Shown here piece after piece: positions 20,403 through 33,297 of a DNA stretch of 64,000 nt (the stretch's first letter is position 1; each line of letters starts with the position of its first letter). Source of the stretch: Mycolicibacterium sp. 018/SC-01/001. GTDB lineage: Bacteria; Actinomycetota; Actinomycetes; Mycobacteriales; Mycobacteriaceae. Location of the stretch: assembly GCF_007096635.1 (NCBI RefSeq), contig NZ_VKAA01000007.1, positions 62,001 through 126,000 of the forward strand, in the 5' to 3' direction. The notes under the pieces were generated by a model. It did not search any database, had not been told where the DNA came from, and saw only the letters and a list, made by a program, of their open reading frames with translations. Position numbers and translations under genes: made by a program.

Positions 20403-20765
20403 ATGGCCACGAAAGACATCACCGCCGAAGAGTTCAACGCCACCATCACCGAGAACGAGATCGTTCTGGTCGATTTCTGGGCGTCCTGGTGCGGGCCGTG
20501 TCGCGCCTTCGCGCCGACGTTCAAGGCGTCCTCGGAGAAGCACCCCGACGTCGTGTACGCCAAGGTCGACACCGAGGCCGAGCAGCAGTTGGCCGCCGCA
20601 GCGGACATCCGCTCGATCCCGACCCTGATGGCCTTCAAGAAGGGCAAGCTGGTGTTCAACCAGGCGGGCGCACTGCCGCCTGCGGCGCTCGAAGACCTGA
20701 TCCAGAAGGTCAAGGAGTTCGACATCGATGCGGCGATGGCCGCCCAGGACGAGAACCAGGCCTGA
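20403..20765 (+). CDS. trxA: Thioredoxin
   Basis: A 120-residue thioredoxin with the classical active site WASWCGPCRAF and the cis-proline loop RSIPTLMAFKKGK. It keeps cytoplasmic proteins reduced. It has a slightly long C-terminal tail (IDAAMAAQDENQA). ATG 20403 lies about 40 bp after the GH16 stop. It matches Rv1470 in position, but no thioredoxin reductase gene (trxB1 in M. tuberculosis) follows; the next gene is an enoyl-CoA hydratase. Confidence 0.95.
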   Translation: MATKDITAEEFNATITENEIVLVDFWASWCGPCRAFAPTFKASSEKHPDVVYAKVDTEAEQQLAAAADIRSIPTLMAFKKGKLVFNQAGALPPAALEDLIQKVKEFDIDAAMAAQDENQA

Positions 20766-20785
20766 TCGGGACCGGGCCCGCTGGT

Positions 20786-20791
20786 TACCCT
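20786..20791 (+). promoter_or_regulatory. Leaderless -10 box of the enoyl-CoA hydratase gene (TACCCT)
   Basis: TACCCT is followed by 6 bp and the GTG at 20798, the leaderless spacing. The box lies just after the trxA stop, so the hydratase can be transcribed on its own. Confidence 0.5.
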
Positions 20792-20797
20792 GCTGGC

Positions 20798-21610
20798 GTG
20801 GCTTCGTTCGTTCTTCTCGACCGTCCCCGCCCGCACGTCGCGCTGGTGACGCTGAACCGGCCGGAGCGGATGAACTCGATGGCGTTCGACGTCATGGTGC
20901 CGCTCAAGGCGGTGTTGGCCGAACTCACGCATGACAACGACGTCCGCGCCGTCGTTCTCACCGGTGCCGGGCGGGGGTTCTCCTCCGGTGCCGACCACAA
21001 ATCCGCCGGTTCGGTGCCGCATGTCGACGGACTCACCCGGCCCAGCTTCGGGCTGCGTTCGATGGAACTGCTCGACGACGTGATCCTGGGCATGCGCAAG
21101 CTGCACCAACCGGTCATCGCCGCGGTCAACGGCGCCGCCATCGGCGGCGGGTTGTGTCTGGCGTTGGCCGCCGACATCCGGGTGGCCTCCTCCGAGGCGT
21201 ACTTCCGGGCGGCGGGCATCAACAACGGGCTGACGGCCAGCGAGCTGGGTCTGAGTTACCTGCTGCCGCGGGCCATCGGGTCGTCACGCGCCTTCGAGAT
21301 CATGCTGACCGGCCGCGATGTCACCGCCGAGGAGGCGGAGCGGATCGGTCTGGTGTCCCGCCAGGTGGCCCCCGCTGAGTTGCTCGACACCTGCTTCGAC
21401 ATCGCTGAACGCATCGCGGCGTTCTCCCGGCCCGGCACCGAGCTGACCAAGCGCACGCTGTGGAGTGGCCTCGACGCCGGCTCGCTGGAGTCGCACATGC
21501 AGGCCGAGGGGCTCGGTCAGCTCTACATCCGGTTGCTGACCAGCAACTTCGAGGAAGCCGTCGCCGCGCGCAAGGAAAACCGCGCCGCGGTTTTCACCGA
21601 CGACAAGTAA
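20798..21610 (+). CDS. echA12: Enoyl-CoA hydratase/isomerase family protein (EchA12-like)
   Basis: Crotonase-fold enzyme of fatty acid metabolism, 270 residues. The two oxyanion-hole segments are GAGRGFSSGADHKS and NGAAIGGGLCLALAADIR, and the C-terminal half has GRDVTAEEAERIGLVSR. The second catalytic Glu of true hydratases is not obvious, so the exact reaction may be isomerase-like. It follows trxA as Rv1472 does in M. tuberculosis after trxB1. Confidence 0.88.
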   Translation: MASFVLLDRPRPHVALVTLNRPERMNSMAFDVMVPLKAVLAELTHDNDVRAVVLTGAGRGFSSGADHKSAGSVPHVDGLTRPSFGLRSMELLDDVILGMRKLHQPVIAAVNGAAIGGGLCLALAADIRVASSEAYFRAAGINNGLTASELGLSYLLPRAIGSSRAFEIMLTGRDVTAEEAERIGLVSRQVAPAELLDTCFDIAERIAAFSRPGTELTKRTLWSGLDAGSLESHMQAEGLGQLYIRLLTSNFEEAVAARKENRAAVFTDDK

Positions 21611-21702
21611 CGATTGGCGGCAGGGCCGCCGCTGCCATTAGCCTGGTAGGGCAATCGCGGCAGGGGTCTCACCCTGCCCATTTCACATTCAGGAGCTTCA
21701 GC

Positions 21703-23331
<1,629 letters not shown>

Positions 23332-23394
23332 TCGTCAGATTCAAGCCCCCCAGGCCCGGGTATGCGTGTGCCGCAGATCACTGGAGGGGCGACG

Positions 23395-23589
23395 ATGAAG
23401 AAGACCGAGAAGGACAGAAACCAGCTCATCAGCGAGCTGCGCACCGCCTACGAAGGCGGTGCGAGCATCCGGACGCTGGTGGCCTCCACCGGGCATTCGT
23501 ACGGGTCGGTGCACAGCATGCTGCGCGAAGGCGGCGCGACGATGCGCAGCAGGGGCGGGCCCAACCATCGCGGCAGGCGAGCGAGTTAA
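23395..23589 (+). CDS. Small helix-turn-helix protein (Rv1473A-type)
   Basis: A 64-residue basic protein. After a charged start (MKKTEKDRNQLISELRTAY) comes a likely helix-turn-helix, GASIRTLVASTGHSYGSVHSML, recognised by its core LVASTGHSYGSVHSML, and a tail rich in Gly and Arg. GGAGGGG precedes the ATG. It is conserved in actinobacteria as a possible regulator. It sits between the ABC-F gene and acnR, and its TAA stop lies in a TTAA palindrome shared with the acnR stop. Target genes are unknown. Confidence 0.82.
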   Translation: MKKTEKDRNQLISELRTAYEGGASIRTLVASTGHSYGSVHSMLREGGATMRSRGGPNHRGRRAS

Positions 23590-24161
23590 CGCTGGCCCGA
23601 CTGCTGACGCACCGATGCCTCGACGACGTCGAGCACTGCGGCCAGCCGCTGCGGATCGTCTCCGGACGCCAGGCGCGCCACCAGACCGTCGAGCACCAAT
23701 TCCAGATAGGTGCGCAGAACTTCACCCGACACATCGTCGCGCAGCCGGCCTGCCTGTTTCTGACGGCGCAACCGCTCCGTGGTCGCCGCAGACAGTTCGG
23801 CTGACCGCTCCGCCCACCCCCGGCTGAACGCCGGGTCGTTGCGGAGTTTGCGCGCGATCTCCAGTCGCGTTGCCAGCCAATCGAATTGGTCCGGCGCGGC
23901 CAACATGTCGCGCATCACCTGGATCAAGCCCTCGCGCGCCGCCACCTCGGCCATCCGCTCCGCGTCCTCACGCGCCAGTTCGAAGAACAGCGTGTCCTTG
24001 TCGCGGAAGTGATGGAAGATGGCGCCGCGCGAGAGCCCGATCGTCTGCTCGAGCCGCCGCACCGTGGCACGGTCGTAGCCGTACTCGGCGAAGCACCGGC
24101 GGGCACCGTCGAGGATCTGGCGACGGCGCGCCGCCAGATGATCGTCGGTCACCCTCGGCAT
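23586..24161 (-). CDS. acnR: TetR-family repressor of aconitase, AcnR
   Basis: A 191-residue TetR regulator. The helix-turn-helix is ATVRRLEQTIGLSRGAIFHHF, seen in its core LEQTIGLSRGAIFHHFRDKD. Its position 5 bp after acn on the same strand, and homology to corynebacterial AcnR, support a role as repressor of aconitase in response to citrate and iron state. No separate promoter is visible, so it is read with acn. An AcnR-like site lies upstream of acn at 27042-27057. Orthologue of Rv1474c. Confidence 0.92.
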   Translation of the reverse strand: MPRVTDDHLAARRRQILDGARRCFAEYGYDRATVRRLEQTIGLSRGAIFHHFRDKDTLFFELAREDAERMAEVAAREGLIQVMRDMLAAPDQFDWLATRLEIARKLRNDPAFSRGWAERSAELSAATTERLRRQKQAGRLRDDVSGEVLRTYLELVLDGLVARLASGDDPQRLAAVLDVVEASVRQQSGQR

Positions 24162-24166
24162 GCGTC

Positions 24167-26980
<2,814 letters not shown>

Positions 26981-27034
26981 ATCAACTCCCGGCTTGAATC
27001 ATCGCCGCGACGGGCTGTGTCGTCGGCGCTTGTC

Positions 27035-27057
27035 ACCCTAACAGTACGCTTGTCCTG
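27035..27057 (-). promoter_or_regulatory. acn promoter with AcnR-type operator
   Basis: On the minus strand CAGGACAAGCGTACTG (27057-27042) fits the AcnR motif I recall from Corynebacterium, CAGNACnnnCGTACTG, at every fixed base. It is followed at once by TAGGGT (27040-27035), a -10 box that gives a leader of about 48 nt to the acn GTG. The operator occupies the space between -35 and -10, a good position for repression. Confidence 0.7.
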
Positions 27058-27135
27058 TATGTAATCCCAGGGTGGTGCCCAGTCTTGTCGTCCGGGGCCC
27101 GGCACGCCACCCTGGGCGCGTACCGGCCATTCGGC

Positions 27136-27141
27136 TACGGT
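27136..27141 (+). promoter_or_regulatory. Leaderless -10 box of the Rv1476-type gene (TACGGT)
   Basis: TACGGT stands 6 bp before the GTG at 27148 and supports that start over an upstream in-frame ATG at 27085. Confidence 0.5.
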
Positions 27142-27147
27142 GCTCGT

Positions 27148-27687
27148 GTGACCGGACCGCACGTGCTGCCGTTTCTGCCGGCGTACATTCCGCCGTCCAT
27201 CGACATGGATCAGGTGCAGGCCGACGTCGCCGACGACGGCATCAGCGTGCCGCCCGCCGATCAGGCCGAGGTGCCGGCGCTGCGCGACATCGTCGCGCAG
27301 GCCCAGCAGCAGGGGATCGATCTCAAAGTCGTCGTCATCGCCGAGAACCCGCCGATCGACACGCCATTGCGCGACATCGCCACCGAGGTGGGGGCGGCCC
27401 ATCCGGGTTCGACCGTGCTCGCGCTCAGTCCGTCGTTCGCCGGCACCTTCAGCACCCGCTTCGATCGCGCGACGCTGGAGGCCGGCCAGGACATCGCCCG
27501 CACGGGGGATCCGGTCCAGTCGACGAAGAATTTCGTGGGCGAGTTGACCACCCCGCTCTTTCCCTGGACTGCATTCACGATTGCGCTCGTTTTTCTGGTG
27601 CTGATCGGCGCCGTCGCCACCCGTGCTCTGCAGAAATGGAGCAAACGGTCAACCAGCTCCAGCGCAGCGTTCACCAGCGCCGATTAA
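27148..27687 (+). CDS. Conserved membrane-anchored protein (Rv1476-type)
   Basis: A 179-residue protein of unknown function, conserved in mycobacteria upstream of ripA. The N-terminal 140 residues look like a soluble alpha/beta domain (DIVAQAQQQGIDLKVVVIAEN and GSTVLALSPSFAGTFST), and near the C-terminus one helix, FTIALVFLVLIGAVATRAL, anchors it in the membrane with a short basic Ser-rich tail inside. It may work with the RipAB hydrolases, by context only. The start at GTG 27148 agrees with a leaderless promoter. Confidence 0.82.
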   Translation: MTGPHVLPFLPAYIPPSIDMDQVQADVADDGISVPPADQAEVPALRDIVAQAQQQGIDLKVVVIAENPPIDTPLRDIATEVGAAHPGSTVLALSPSFAGTFSTRFDRATLEAGQDIARTGDPVQSTKNFVGELTTPLFPWTAFTIALVFLVLIGAVATRALQKWSKRSTSSSAAFTSAD

Positions 27688-27765
27688 GTAATTGCCGCGC
27701 GATGCGCGAATAGAAACATCACCGTTCGATAACGGCAATTGCAATTACATTGTTGTAATTCGTGA

Positions 27766-27780
27766 CTAAAGTTTCTTTAG
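27766..27780. repeat. Short hairpin CTAAAG-TTT-CTTTAG upstream of ripA
   Basis: A perfect 6-bp inverted repeat with a 3-base loop in the 184-bp space before ripA. It is AT-rich against a GC-rich background. It may end transcription from the upstream gene weakly or be a protein site. Confidence 0.45.
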
Positions 27781-27787
27781 CGTCAGA

Positions 27788-27839
27788 TGTGACGTACGGT
27801 GCAATCGGTGCCTGTAGTTGCAGTTGTGCTTGATGTGAC
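27788..27839 (+). promoter_or_regulatory. Two TGTGAC boxes in the ripA promoter, possible MtrA sites
   Basis: GATGTGAC occurs at 27786-27793 and 27832-27839, with TGTGAC cores at 27788 and 27834. TGTGAC is the inverse of GTCACA, the core of MtrA sites in mycobacteria, and ripA is a known MtrA target in M. tuberculosis. MtrA sites are usually closer direct repeats, so these may be two separate weak sites. Confidence 0.4.
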
Positions 27840-27871
27840 TTCTGCGCGGAGCCTGAGGAGACCTGAGTCGA

Positions 27872-29284
27872 ATGAGACGCCCCCTTGGCGGCGCGCCCGC
27901 CACCCGGTTGTGCGCCGTATCGCTCGCGTTCGGCATGGTGCTCACGACACCGCAGCTGGCCCACGCGACGCCCGGTGACAATCTCGCGGAGCTGGTGAGC
28001 GAGGTCGCCAACGTCAACCAGAAGCTGCAGGATCTCGGCGCCGCGATCCAGTCCCAGCAGGAGAGCGTCAACAAGGCGATCCTCGACGTGCAGACCGCGC
28101 GCGACAAGGCCACGGCGGCCCAGCAGGACGTCGACGCCAGCGCGCAGAGCGTCAAGGACGCCGACGCGGCGATCGCGGCCGCCCAGGACAGGTTCGACCA
28201 GTTCGCCGCCGCCATGTACGTGCACGGGCCGTCGAGCTCGTACCTCACCGCCAAGGATCCCGTCGACATCCTCGATACCGCGGCCACCGGTCAGGCGCTG
28301 TCGCTGTCCACGCAGAAGGTGATGTCCGATCTGGCGCGCGCACGCACCGAGCAGGTCAACCGCGAGTCGACCGCCCGCCTGGCCAAGCAGCAGGCCGATG
28401 CCGCCGTCAAGGCGGCCGAGACGAGCCAGCAGAGCGCGGTGGATGCACTGACCAACGCCCAGCAGACGTTCAAGGCGCAGCAGGTAGATCTCGACCGGCT
28501 CACCGCCGAACGGGCCGAAGCTCAGACCAAACTGCAGGCAGCGCAGTCTCTTTCGGCGTCCACCGGGCAGTCGGCCGGTCGTTCCGGCGGGGCGGCCGCG
28601 CCGGCCGGCCCGGGCGCCAAGCCGGCCCCGTCGGGCGTCAACCCCGACTGGGACGTCGACCCGAGCACCGGCAATCGCAACACCGCCTGGGACATGACGC
28701 TGCCCCAGATTCCGAGCGCCTTCGTCAGCGGCGATCCGGTGCAGATCATCAACGCCGTCCTGAAGATCATCACCACCTCCCTGCAGGTGACCCAGGACCT
28801 CGGCCGCAGGTTCCTGCAGAGCATCGGCCTGCTGCCCACCCCGACCGGCATCACCAACGGCGCGATCCCGGTGGTGTACGGCCGGCAGGCCACCGAGTAC
28901 GTCATCAAGCGCGGCATGTCGCAGATGGGCGTGCCGTACTCCTGGGGCGGCGGCAACGCCTCGGGTCCCAGCCGCGGGATCGACTCCGGGGCGGGCACCG
29001 TCGGCTTCGACTGCTCGGGCCTGATGCTCTACATGTTCGCCGGCGTCGGCATCAAGCTCGACCACTACTCGGGGTCGCAGTACAACGCCGGCCGCAAGGT
29101 GCCGTCGTCGCAGATGCGCCGCGGCGACATGATCTTCTACGGCCCCAACGCCAGCCAGCACGTCGCGATGTACCTCGGCGACGGGCAGATGCTCGAGGCG
29201 CCGTACACCGGGTCGGTGGTGAAGATCTCGCCGGTGCGCACCAGCGGTATGACGCCCTACGTCACCCGAATGATCGAGTGGTGA
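27872..29284 (+). CDS. ripA: Peptidoglycan endopeptidase RipA
   Basis: Secreted D,L-endopeptidase that cuts peptide stems at the septum so daughter cells can separate. In 470 residues: a signal peptide ending near HATPGDN (about residue 35), a long coiled coil (about 40-220) that blocks the enzyme before activation, a Gly/Pro-rich linker, and a C-terminal NlpC/P60 domain. The catalytic triad is C381 (FDCSG), H430 (QHVAMY) and E442 (MLEAPY), close to the C383-H432-E444 numbering of M. tuberculosis RipA. The ATG has GAGGAG upstream. Orthologue of Rv1477. Confidence 0.96.
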   Translation: MRRPLGGAPATRLCAVSLAFGMVLTTPQLAHATPGDNLAELVSEVANVNQKLQDLGAAIQSQQESVNKAILDVQTARDKATAAQQDVDASAQSVKDADAAIAAAQDRFDQFAAAMYVHGPSSSYLTAKDPVDILDTAATGQALSLSTQKVMSDLARARTEQVNRESTARLAKQQADAAVKAAETSQQSAVDALTNAQQTFKAQQVDLDRLTAERAEAQTKLQAAQSLSASTGQSAGRSGGAAAPAGPGAKPAPSGVNPDWDVDPSTGNRNTAWDMTLPQIPSAFVSGDPVQIINAVLKIITTSLQVTQDLGRRFLQSIGLLPTPTGITNGAIPVVYGRQATEYVIKRGMSQMGVPYSWGGGNASGPSRGIDSGAGTVGFDCSGLMLYMFAGVGIKLDHYSGSQYNAGRKVPSSQMRRGDMIFYGPNASQHVAMYLGDGQMLEAPYTGSVVKISPVRTSGMTPYVTRMIEW

Positions 29285-29979
29285 TCGCCCTGCGACGCAT
29301 CTCCCTGGCGCTGTCCACGCTGTCGGTGGCGATCGCCGTGGCGATCGGAGCCGCCACCCCGGCCGCCGCGCAACCCGAAGCCGGCCAATGGGATCCGACG
29401 CTGCCCAAGATCCTCAGCGCAGGCGCACCCGGTGACCCGTTGGCGATCGCCAACGCGTCGCTGGCCGCGACGGCGCAGGCCACCCAGATCACGATGGACC
29501 TCGGGCACAAGTTCCTGCAGAGCATCGGGCTGGCGCCCGCCGACCCGACCGGCGTCGCACCCGGGCTGGTGCGCGGACCCGCGGCCATCGAGTACGTGAT
29601 CCGCCGCGGCGGCAGCCAGATGGGGGTGCCCTACTCCTGGGGAGGCGGCAAGCCCAACGGGCCGAGCCGCGGTATCGAGTCCGGCGCCAACACCGTCGGC
29701 TTCGACTGCTCCGGACTCACCCAGTTCTCCTACGCCGGGGTCGGGGTGCTGATCCCGAAATACTCCGGCGACCAGTACAACACCGGCCGCAAGGTGCCCG
29801 TCGCGCAAGCCAAACGCGGTGACCTGCTGTTCTGGGGTCCGGGCGGCAGCCAGCACGTCGCCATGTACCTCGGCGGGGGCCGGATGCTCGAGGCGTCGGG
29901 CAGTGCCGGCAAAGTCACGGTCAGCCCGGTACGCACCTCGGGCCTGCAGCCCTACGCGGCGCGCATCATCGAATCCTGA
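29281..29979 (+). CDS. ripB: Peptidoglycan endopeptidase RipB
   Basis: A 232-residue secreted NlpC/P60 enzyme, a shorter partner of RipA without the coiled coil. The signal peptide (LSTLSVAIAVAIGAATPAAA then QPEAG) is followed by a short linker and the catalytic domain with C143 in FDCSG and His in QHVAMY. Its domain closely resembles that of RipA, including the shared SPVRTSG end. GTG 29281 overlaps the ripA stop (GTGA); GTG 29278 is an alternative one codon earlier. Orthologue of Rv1478. Confidence 0.95.
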   Translation: MIALRRISLALSTLSVAIAVAIGAATPAAAQPEAGQWDPTLPKILSAGAPGDPLAIANASLAATAQATQITMDLGHKFLQSIGLAPADPTGVAPGLVRGPAAIEYVIRRGGSQMGVPYSWGGGKPNGPSRGIESGANTVGFDCSGLTQFSYAGVGVLIPKYSGDQYNTGRKVPVAQAKRGDLLFWGPGGSQHVAMYLGGGRMLEASGSAGKVTVSPVRTSGLQPYAARIIES

Positions 29980-30019
29980 GTAGCGGCTGAGTTAATTCGG
30001 GCGGCGTCGACGGATCTGA

Positions 30020-30046
30020 ACCCGCCTGGAATAGTTGACGGCGGGT
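30020..30046. repeat. Inverted repeat ACCCGCC-N13-GGCGGGT before moxR
   Basis: A perfect 7-bp stem with a 13-base loop in the 142-bp gap between ripB and moxR. No U-run follows, so it is not a standard terminator. It may be an mRNA hairpin or an operator. Confidence 0.45.
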
Positions 30047-30121
30047 GTCGTGACGGTGCCCGCACAACTCGAGGTGTGCGCCGCACAGACCAGCAGCTAC
30101 GCGCATGTGGAAGGAATGTCG

Positions 30122-31273
30122 ATGACCTCACCGAGTGGGCCGCAGCAGGGCTCTGGAGGATTCCCCGGACCAGCCCAGAGCCCCGGCTACTCCGCGGGCG
30201 CGCACGCCGCTCCCGCCCCGTCGGCACCGCCCAACGGTGGCCTGCAAGCCGAGGTGCACACGCTGGAGCGGGCGATCTTCGAGGTCAAGCGCATCATCGT
30301 CGGTCAGGACCAGCTCGTCGAGCGCATGCTCGTCGGCCTGCTGGCCAAGGGGCACGTGCTGCTCGAAGGTGTGCCCGGCGTGGCCAAGACGCTGGCGGTC
30401 GAGACGTTCGCCAAGGTCGTCGGCGGCACGTTCGCCCGCATCCAGTTCACCCCCGACCTGGTGCCCACCGACATCGTCGGTACCCGCATCTACCGCGCGG
30501 GCAAGGAGGAGTTCGACATCGAACTCGGCCCGGTCGTGGTCAACTTCCTGCTCGCCGACGAGATCAACCGCGCGCCGGCCAAGGTGCAGTCCGCGCTGCT
30601 CGAGATCATGGCCGAGCGCAAGATCTCCATCGGCGGCAAGACCTTCCCGCTGCCCAGCCCGTTCCTGGTCATGGCGACCCAGAACCCCATCGAACAGGAG
30701 GGCGTCTACCAGCTGCCCGAAGCGCAGCGCGACCGCTTCCTGTTCAAGCTCAACGTCGACTACCCCTCCCCGGAGGAGGAGCGCGAGATCATCTACCGGA
30801 TGGGCGTGAAGCCGCCGGAGCCCAAGACGATCCTCAACACCGGCGACCTGCTGCGCCTGCAGGACGTCGCGGCCAACAACTTCGTCCACCACGCGCTGGT
30901 CGACTACGTCGTGCGCATCGTCACCGCGACGCGTGAGCCGGAGAAGTTCGGCATGCCCGACGCCAAGGCGTGGATCGCCTACGGCGCCTCCCCGCGTGCG
31001 TCGCTGGGCATCATCGCCGCGTCGCGCGCCCTGGCCCTGGTCCGCGGCCGCGACTACGTGATCCCACAGGATGTCGTCGAGGTCATTCCCGACGTGCTGC
31101 GGCACCGCCTCGTGCTCACCTACGACGCGCTCGCCGACGAGATCTCCGCCGAGACCGTCGTCAACCGCATCCTGCAGACGGTGGCACTGCCGCAGGTCAA
31201 CGCCATCCCGCAGCAGGGCCATGCGGTCGGGCCGGTGGTCCCGGCCGCGGCCGCCGCGGCGAACGGCCGCTGA
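30122..31273 (+). CDS. moxR1: MoxR-family AAA+ ATPase
   Basis: A 383-residue chaperone-like ATPase. After a disordered N-terminus rich in Gly and Pro come Walker A EGVPGVAKT near residue 83, Walker B LLADEINRAP, and sensor stretches ATQNPIEQEG and EAQRDRFLFK. MoxR proteins act with DUF58 and VWA partners, both encoded next, to mature or assemble other complexes. ATG 30122 is preferred over ATG 30116 because AAGGA is 6 bases before it. Orthologue of Rv1479. Confidence 0.94.
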   Translation: MTSPSGPQQGSGGFPGPAQSPGYSAGAHAAPAPSAPPNGGLQAEVHTLERAIFEVKRIIVGQDQLVERMLVGLLAKGHVLLEGVPGVAKTLAVETFAKVVGGTFARIQFTPDLVPTDIVGTRIYRAGKEEFDIELGPVVVNFLLADEINRAPAKVQSALLEIMAERKISIGGKTFPLPSPFLVMATQNPIEQEGVYQLPEAQRDRFLFKLNVDYPSPEEEREIIYRMGVKPPEPKTILNTGDLLRLQDVAANNFVHHALVDYVVRIVTATREPEKFGMPDAKAWIAYGASPRASLGIIAASRALALVRGRDYVIPQDVVEVIPDVLRHRLVLTYDALADEISAETVVNRILQTVALPQVNAIPQQGHAVGPVVPAAAAAANGR

Positions 31274-31277
31274 CCTG

Positions 31278-32255
31278 GTGGCTTCTTCTGCGTCTTCTCG
31301 GCCGTCCGGCCACTCCGGCGCCGGCCGCACCGTCGACCTGCCGTCACTGCAGCGCGGAGAGATCCGCGATCCGGCGCTGACGGCTGCGCTGCGCAAGCTC
31401 GAACTCACGGTGCGCCGCAAACTCGACGGCGTGCTCCACGGCGATCACCTCGGCCTGCTGCCCGGGCCGGGCTCCGAGCCGGGGGAGTCGCGCATCTACC
31501 AGCCGGGCGACGACGTGCGCCGCATGGACTGGTCGGTGACGGCCAGGACGACCCAACCGCACGTCCGTCAGATGATCGCCGACCGCGAGCTGGAGACGTG
31601 GCTGGTGGTCGACGTGTCGGCCAGCCTGGACTTCGGCACCACCGGGTGCGAGAAACGCGACCTCGCGGTCGCGGCCGCGGCGGCGATCGCGTTCCTCAAC
31701 AGCGGCGGGGGCAACCGGCTCGGCGCGGTCATCAGCAACGGCGACACCGTGCGCCGGGTGCCCGCGCTGTCCGGCCGCATGCACGAGCAGGAGTTGTTGC
31801 GCGCGATCGCGACCACGCCGCGCGCCCCGGTCGGGGTCCGCGGTGACCTCGCGGCCGCCATCGACGCGCTGCGCCGCCCCGAGCGCCGACGCGGCATGGC
31901 CGTGATCATCAGCGACTTCCTCGGACCGATCAACTGGATGCGACCGTTGCGCGCCATCGCGGGGCGTCACGAAGTGCTCGGTGTGGAGATCCTCGATCCG
32001 CGCGACGTGGAACTCCCGCCCGTCGGCGACGTGGTGCTCCAGGATGCCGAGACCGGCCGCACCCGCGAATTCACCATCGACGAGCAGCTCCGCGCCGACT
32101 TCGAGAGAGCCGCCGCAGCGCACCGCGCCGACGTCGCACGCACCCTGCGCCGCTGCGACGCGCCGCTGCTGAGCCTGCGCACCGACCGCGACTGGATCGC
32201 CGACGTCGTGCGGTTCGTCGCGAGCCGGCGCCGCGGCGCACTCGCAGCGCGGTGA
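31278..32255 (+). CDS. DUF58 domain protein (MoxR partner)
   Basis: A 325-residue cytoplasmic protein with the DUF58 signature [18 protein letters not shown] at about residue 75, followed by a VWA-like fold with [10 protein letters not shown] in place of the metal-binding DxSxS. It usually works with MoxR ATPases and membrane VWA proteins as one module. The GTG start lies 4 bp after the moxR stop, so the genes are co-transcribed. Orthologue of Rv1480. Confidence 0.92.
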   Translation: MASSASSRPSGHSGAGRTVDLPSLQRGEIRDPALTAALRKLELTVRRKLDGVLHGDHLGLLPGPGSEPGESRIYQPGDDVRRMDWSVTARTTQPHVRQMIADRELETWLVVDVSASLDFGTTGCEKRDLAVAAAAAIAFLNSGGGNRLGAVISNGDTVRRVPALSGRMHEQELLRAIATTPRAPVGVRGDLAAAIDALRRPERRRGMAVIISDFLGPINWMRPLRAIAGRHEVLGVEILDPRDVELPPVGDVVLQDAETGRTREFTIDEQLRADFERAAAAHRADVARTLRRCDAPLLSLRTDRDWIADVVRFVASRRRGALAAR

Positions 32256-32289
32256 GCGCGAGCCGAGAAGACCGAAAGATCCGCCTCGT

Positions 32290-33297
32290 ATGACTCTGCC
32301 CCTGCTCGGCCCGATCTCGCTGTCGGGCTTCAAGCACCCGTGGTTCTTCCTGTTCCTGATCGTGGTGGTCGCGCTCGTCGCGTACTACGTCGTGGCCCAG
32401 CGCCGGCGGCAGCGGCGCATGCTGCGATTCGCGAACATGGAGCTCCTCGAGGCCGTGGCGCCGGCCAAGCCGCGGCGGTGGCGCCATCTGCCCGCGATCC
32501 TGCTCGTGCTCGCGCTGGTGTCCTTCACCACCGCGATGGCCGCGCCGACCCACGACGTGCGCATTCCCCGCAACCGCGCAGTGGTCATGCTGGTCATCGA
32601 CGTGTCGCAGTCGATGCGTGCGACAGACGTCGCACCCAGCCGCCTCATCGCCGCCCAGGAAGCGGCCAAGCAGTTCGCCGACCAGCTCACCCCCGGGATC
32701 AATCTCGGCCTGATCGCCTACGCGGGTACCGCGACGGTGCTCGTGTCACCGACCGTCAACCGGGAGGCGAGCAAGAGCGCGATCGACCGGCTGCAGCTCG
32801 CCGACCGCACCGCCACCGGCGAAGGCATCTTCACCGCCCTGCAGGCCATCGCGACCGTCGGCGCGGTGCTGGGTGGCGGCGACGGTCCGCCCCCCGCGCG
32901 GATCGTGCTGATGTCGGACGGCAAGGAGACCGTGCCGTCCAACCCCGACGCGCCCAAGGGTGCCTACACGGCAGCCCGCACGGCCAAGGACCAGGGGATA
33001 CCGATCTCAACGGTGTCGTTCGGCACGCCCTATGGCTACGTCGAGATCAACGATCAACGCCAGCCCGTCCCGGTCGACGACGAGATGCTGGCCAAGATCG
33101 GTGAACTGTCCGGGGGCGACTCCTACACCGCGTCGACGCTGGAGCAGCTCAAGGGCGTCTTCACGAACCTGCAGGAACAGATCGGCTACGAGACCGTCAA
33201 GGGCGACGCCAGCGTCGGGTGGCTGCGCATCGGCGCGTTGATCCTGGCCGGCGCGGCGCTCGCGGCGCTGATGCTGAACCGGAGGCTGCCCGGATGA
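32290..33297 (+). CDS. VWA domain membrane protein, copy 1 (Rv1481-type)
   Basis: A 335-residue protein with two N-terminal membrane helices (about 17-35 and 62-80), a VWA domain outside or at the membrane face, and a C-terminal helix ([16 protein letters not shown]). The MIDAS metal site is [13 protein letters not shown] (D-x-S-x-S) with the second threonine in ADRTATGEG. It is the third gene of the moxR module. Its stop overlaps the ATG of a close paralogue. M. tuberculosis has one such gene here. Confidence 0.92.
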   Translation: MTLPLLGPISLSGFKHPWFFLFLIVVVALVAYYVVAQRRRQRRMLRFANMELLEAVAPAKPRRWRHLPAILLVLALVSFTTAMAAPTHDVRIPRNRAVVMLVIDVSQSMRATDVAPSRLIAAQEAAKQFADQLTPGINLGLIAYAGTATVLVSPTVNREASKSAIDRLQLADRTATGEGIFTALQAIATVGAVLGGGDGPPPARIVLMSDGKETVPSNPDAPKGAYTAARTAKDQGIPISTVSFGTPYGYVEINDQRQPVPVDDEMLAKIGELSGGDSYTASTLEQLKGVFTNLQEQIGYETVKGDASVGWLRIGALILAGAALAALMLNRRLPG

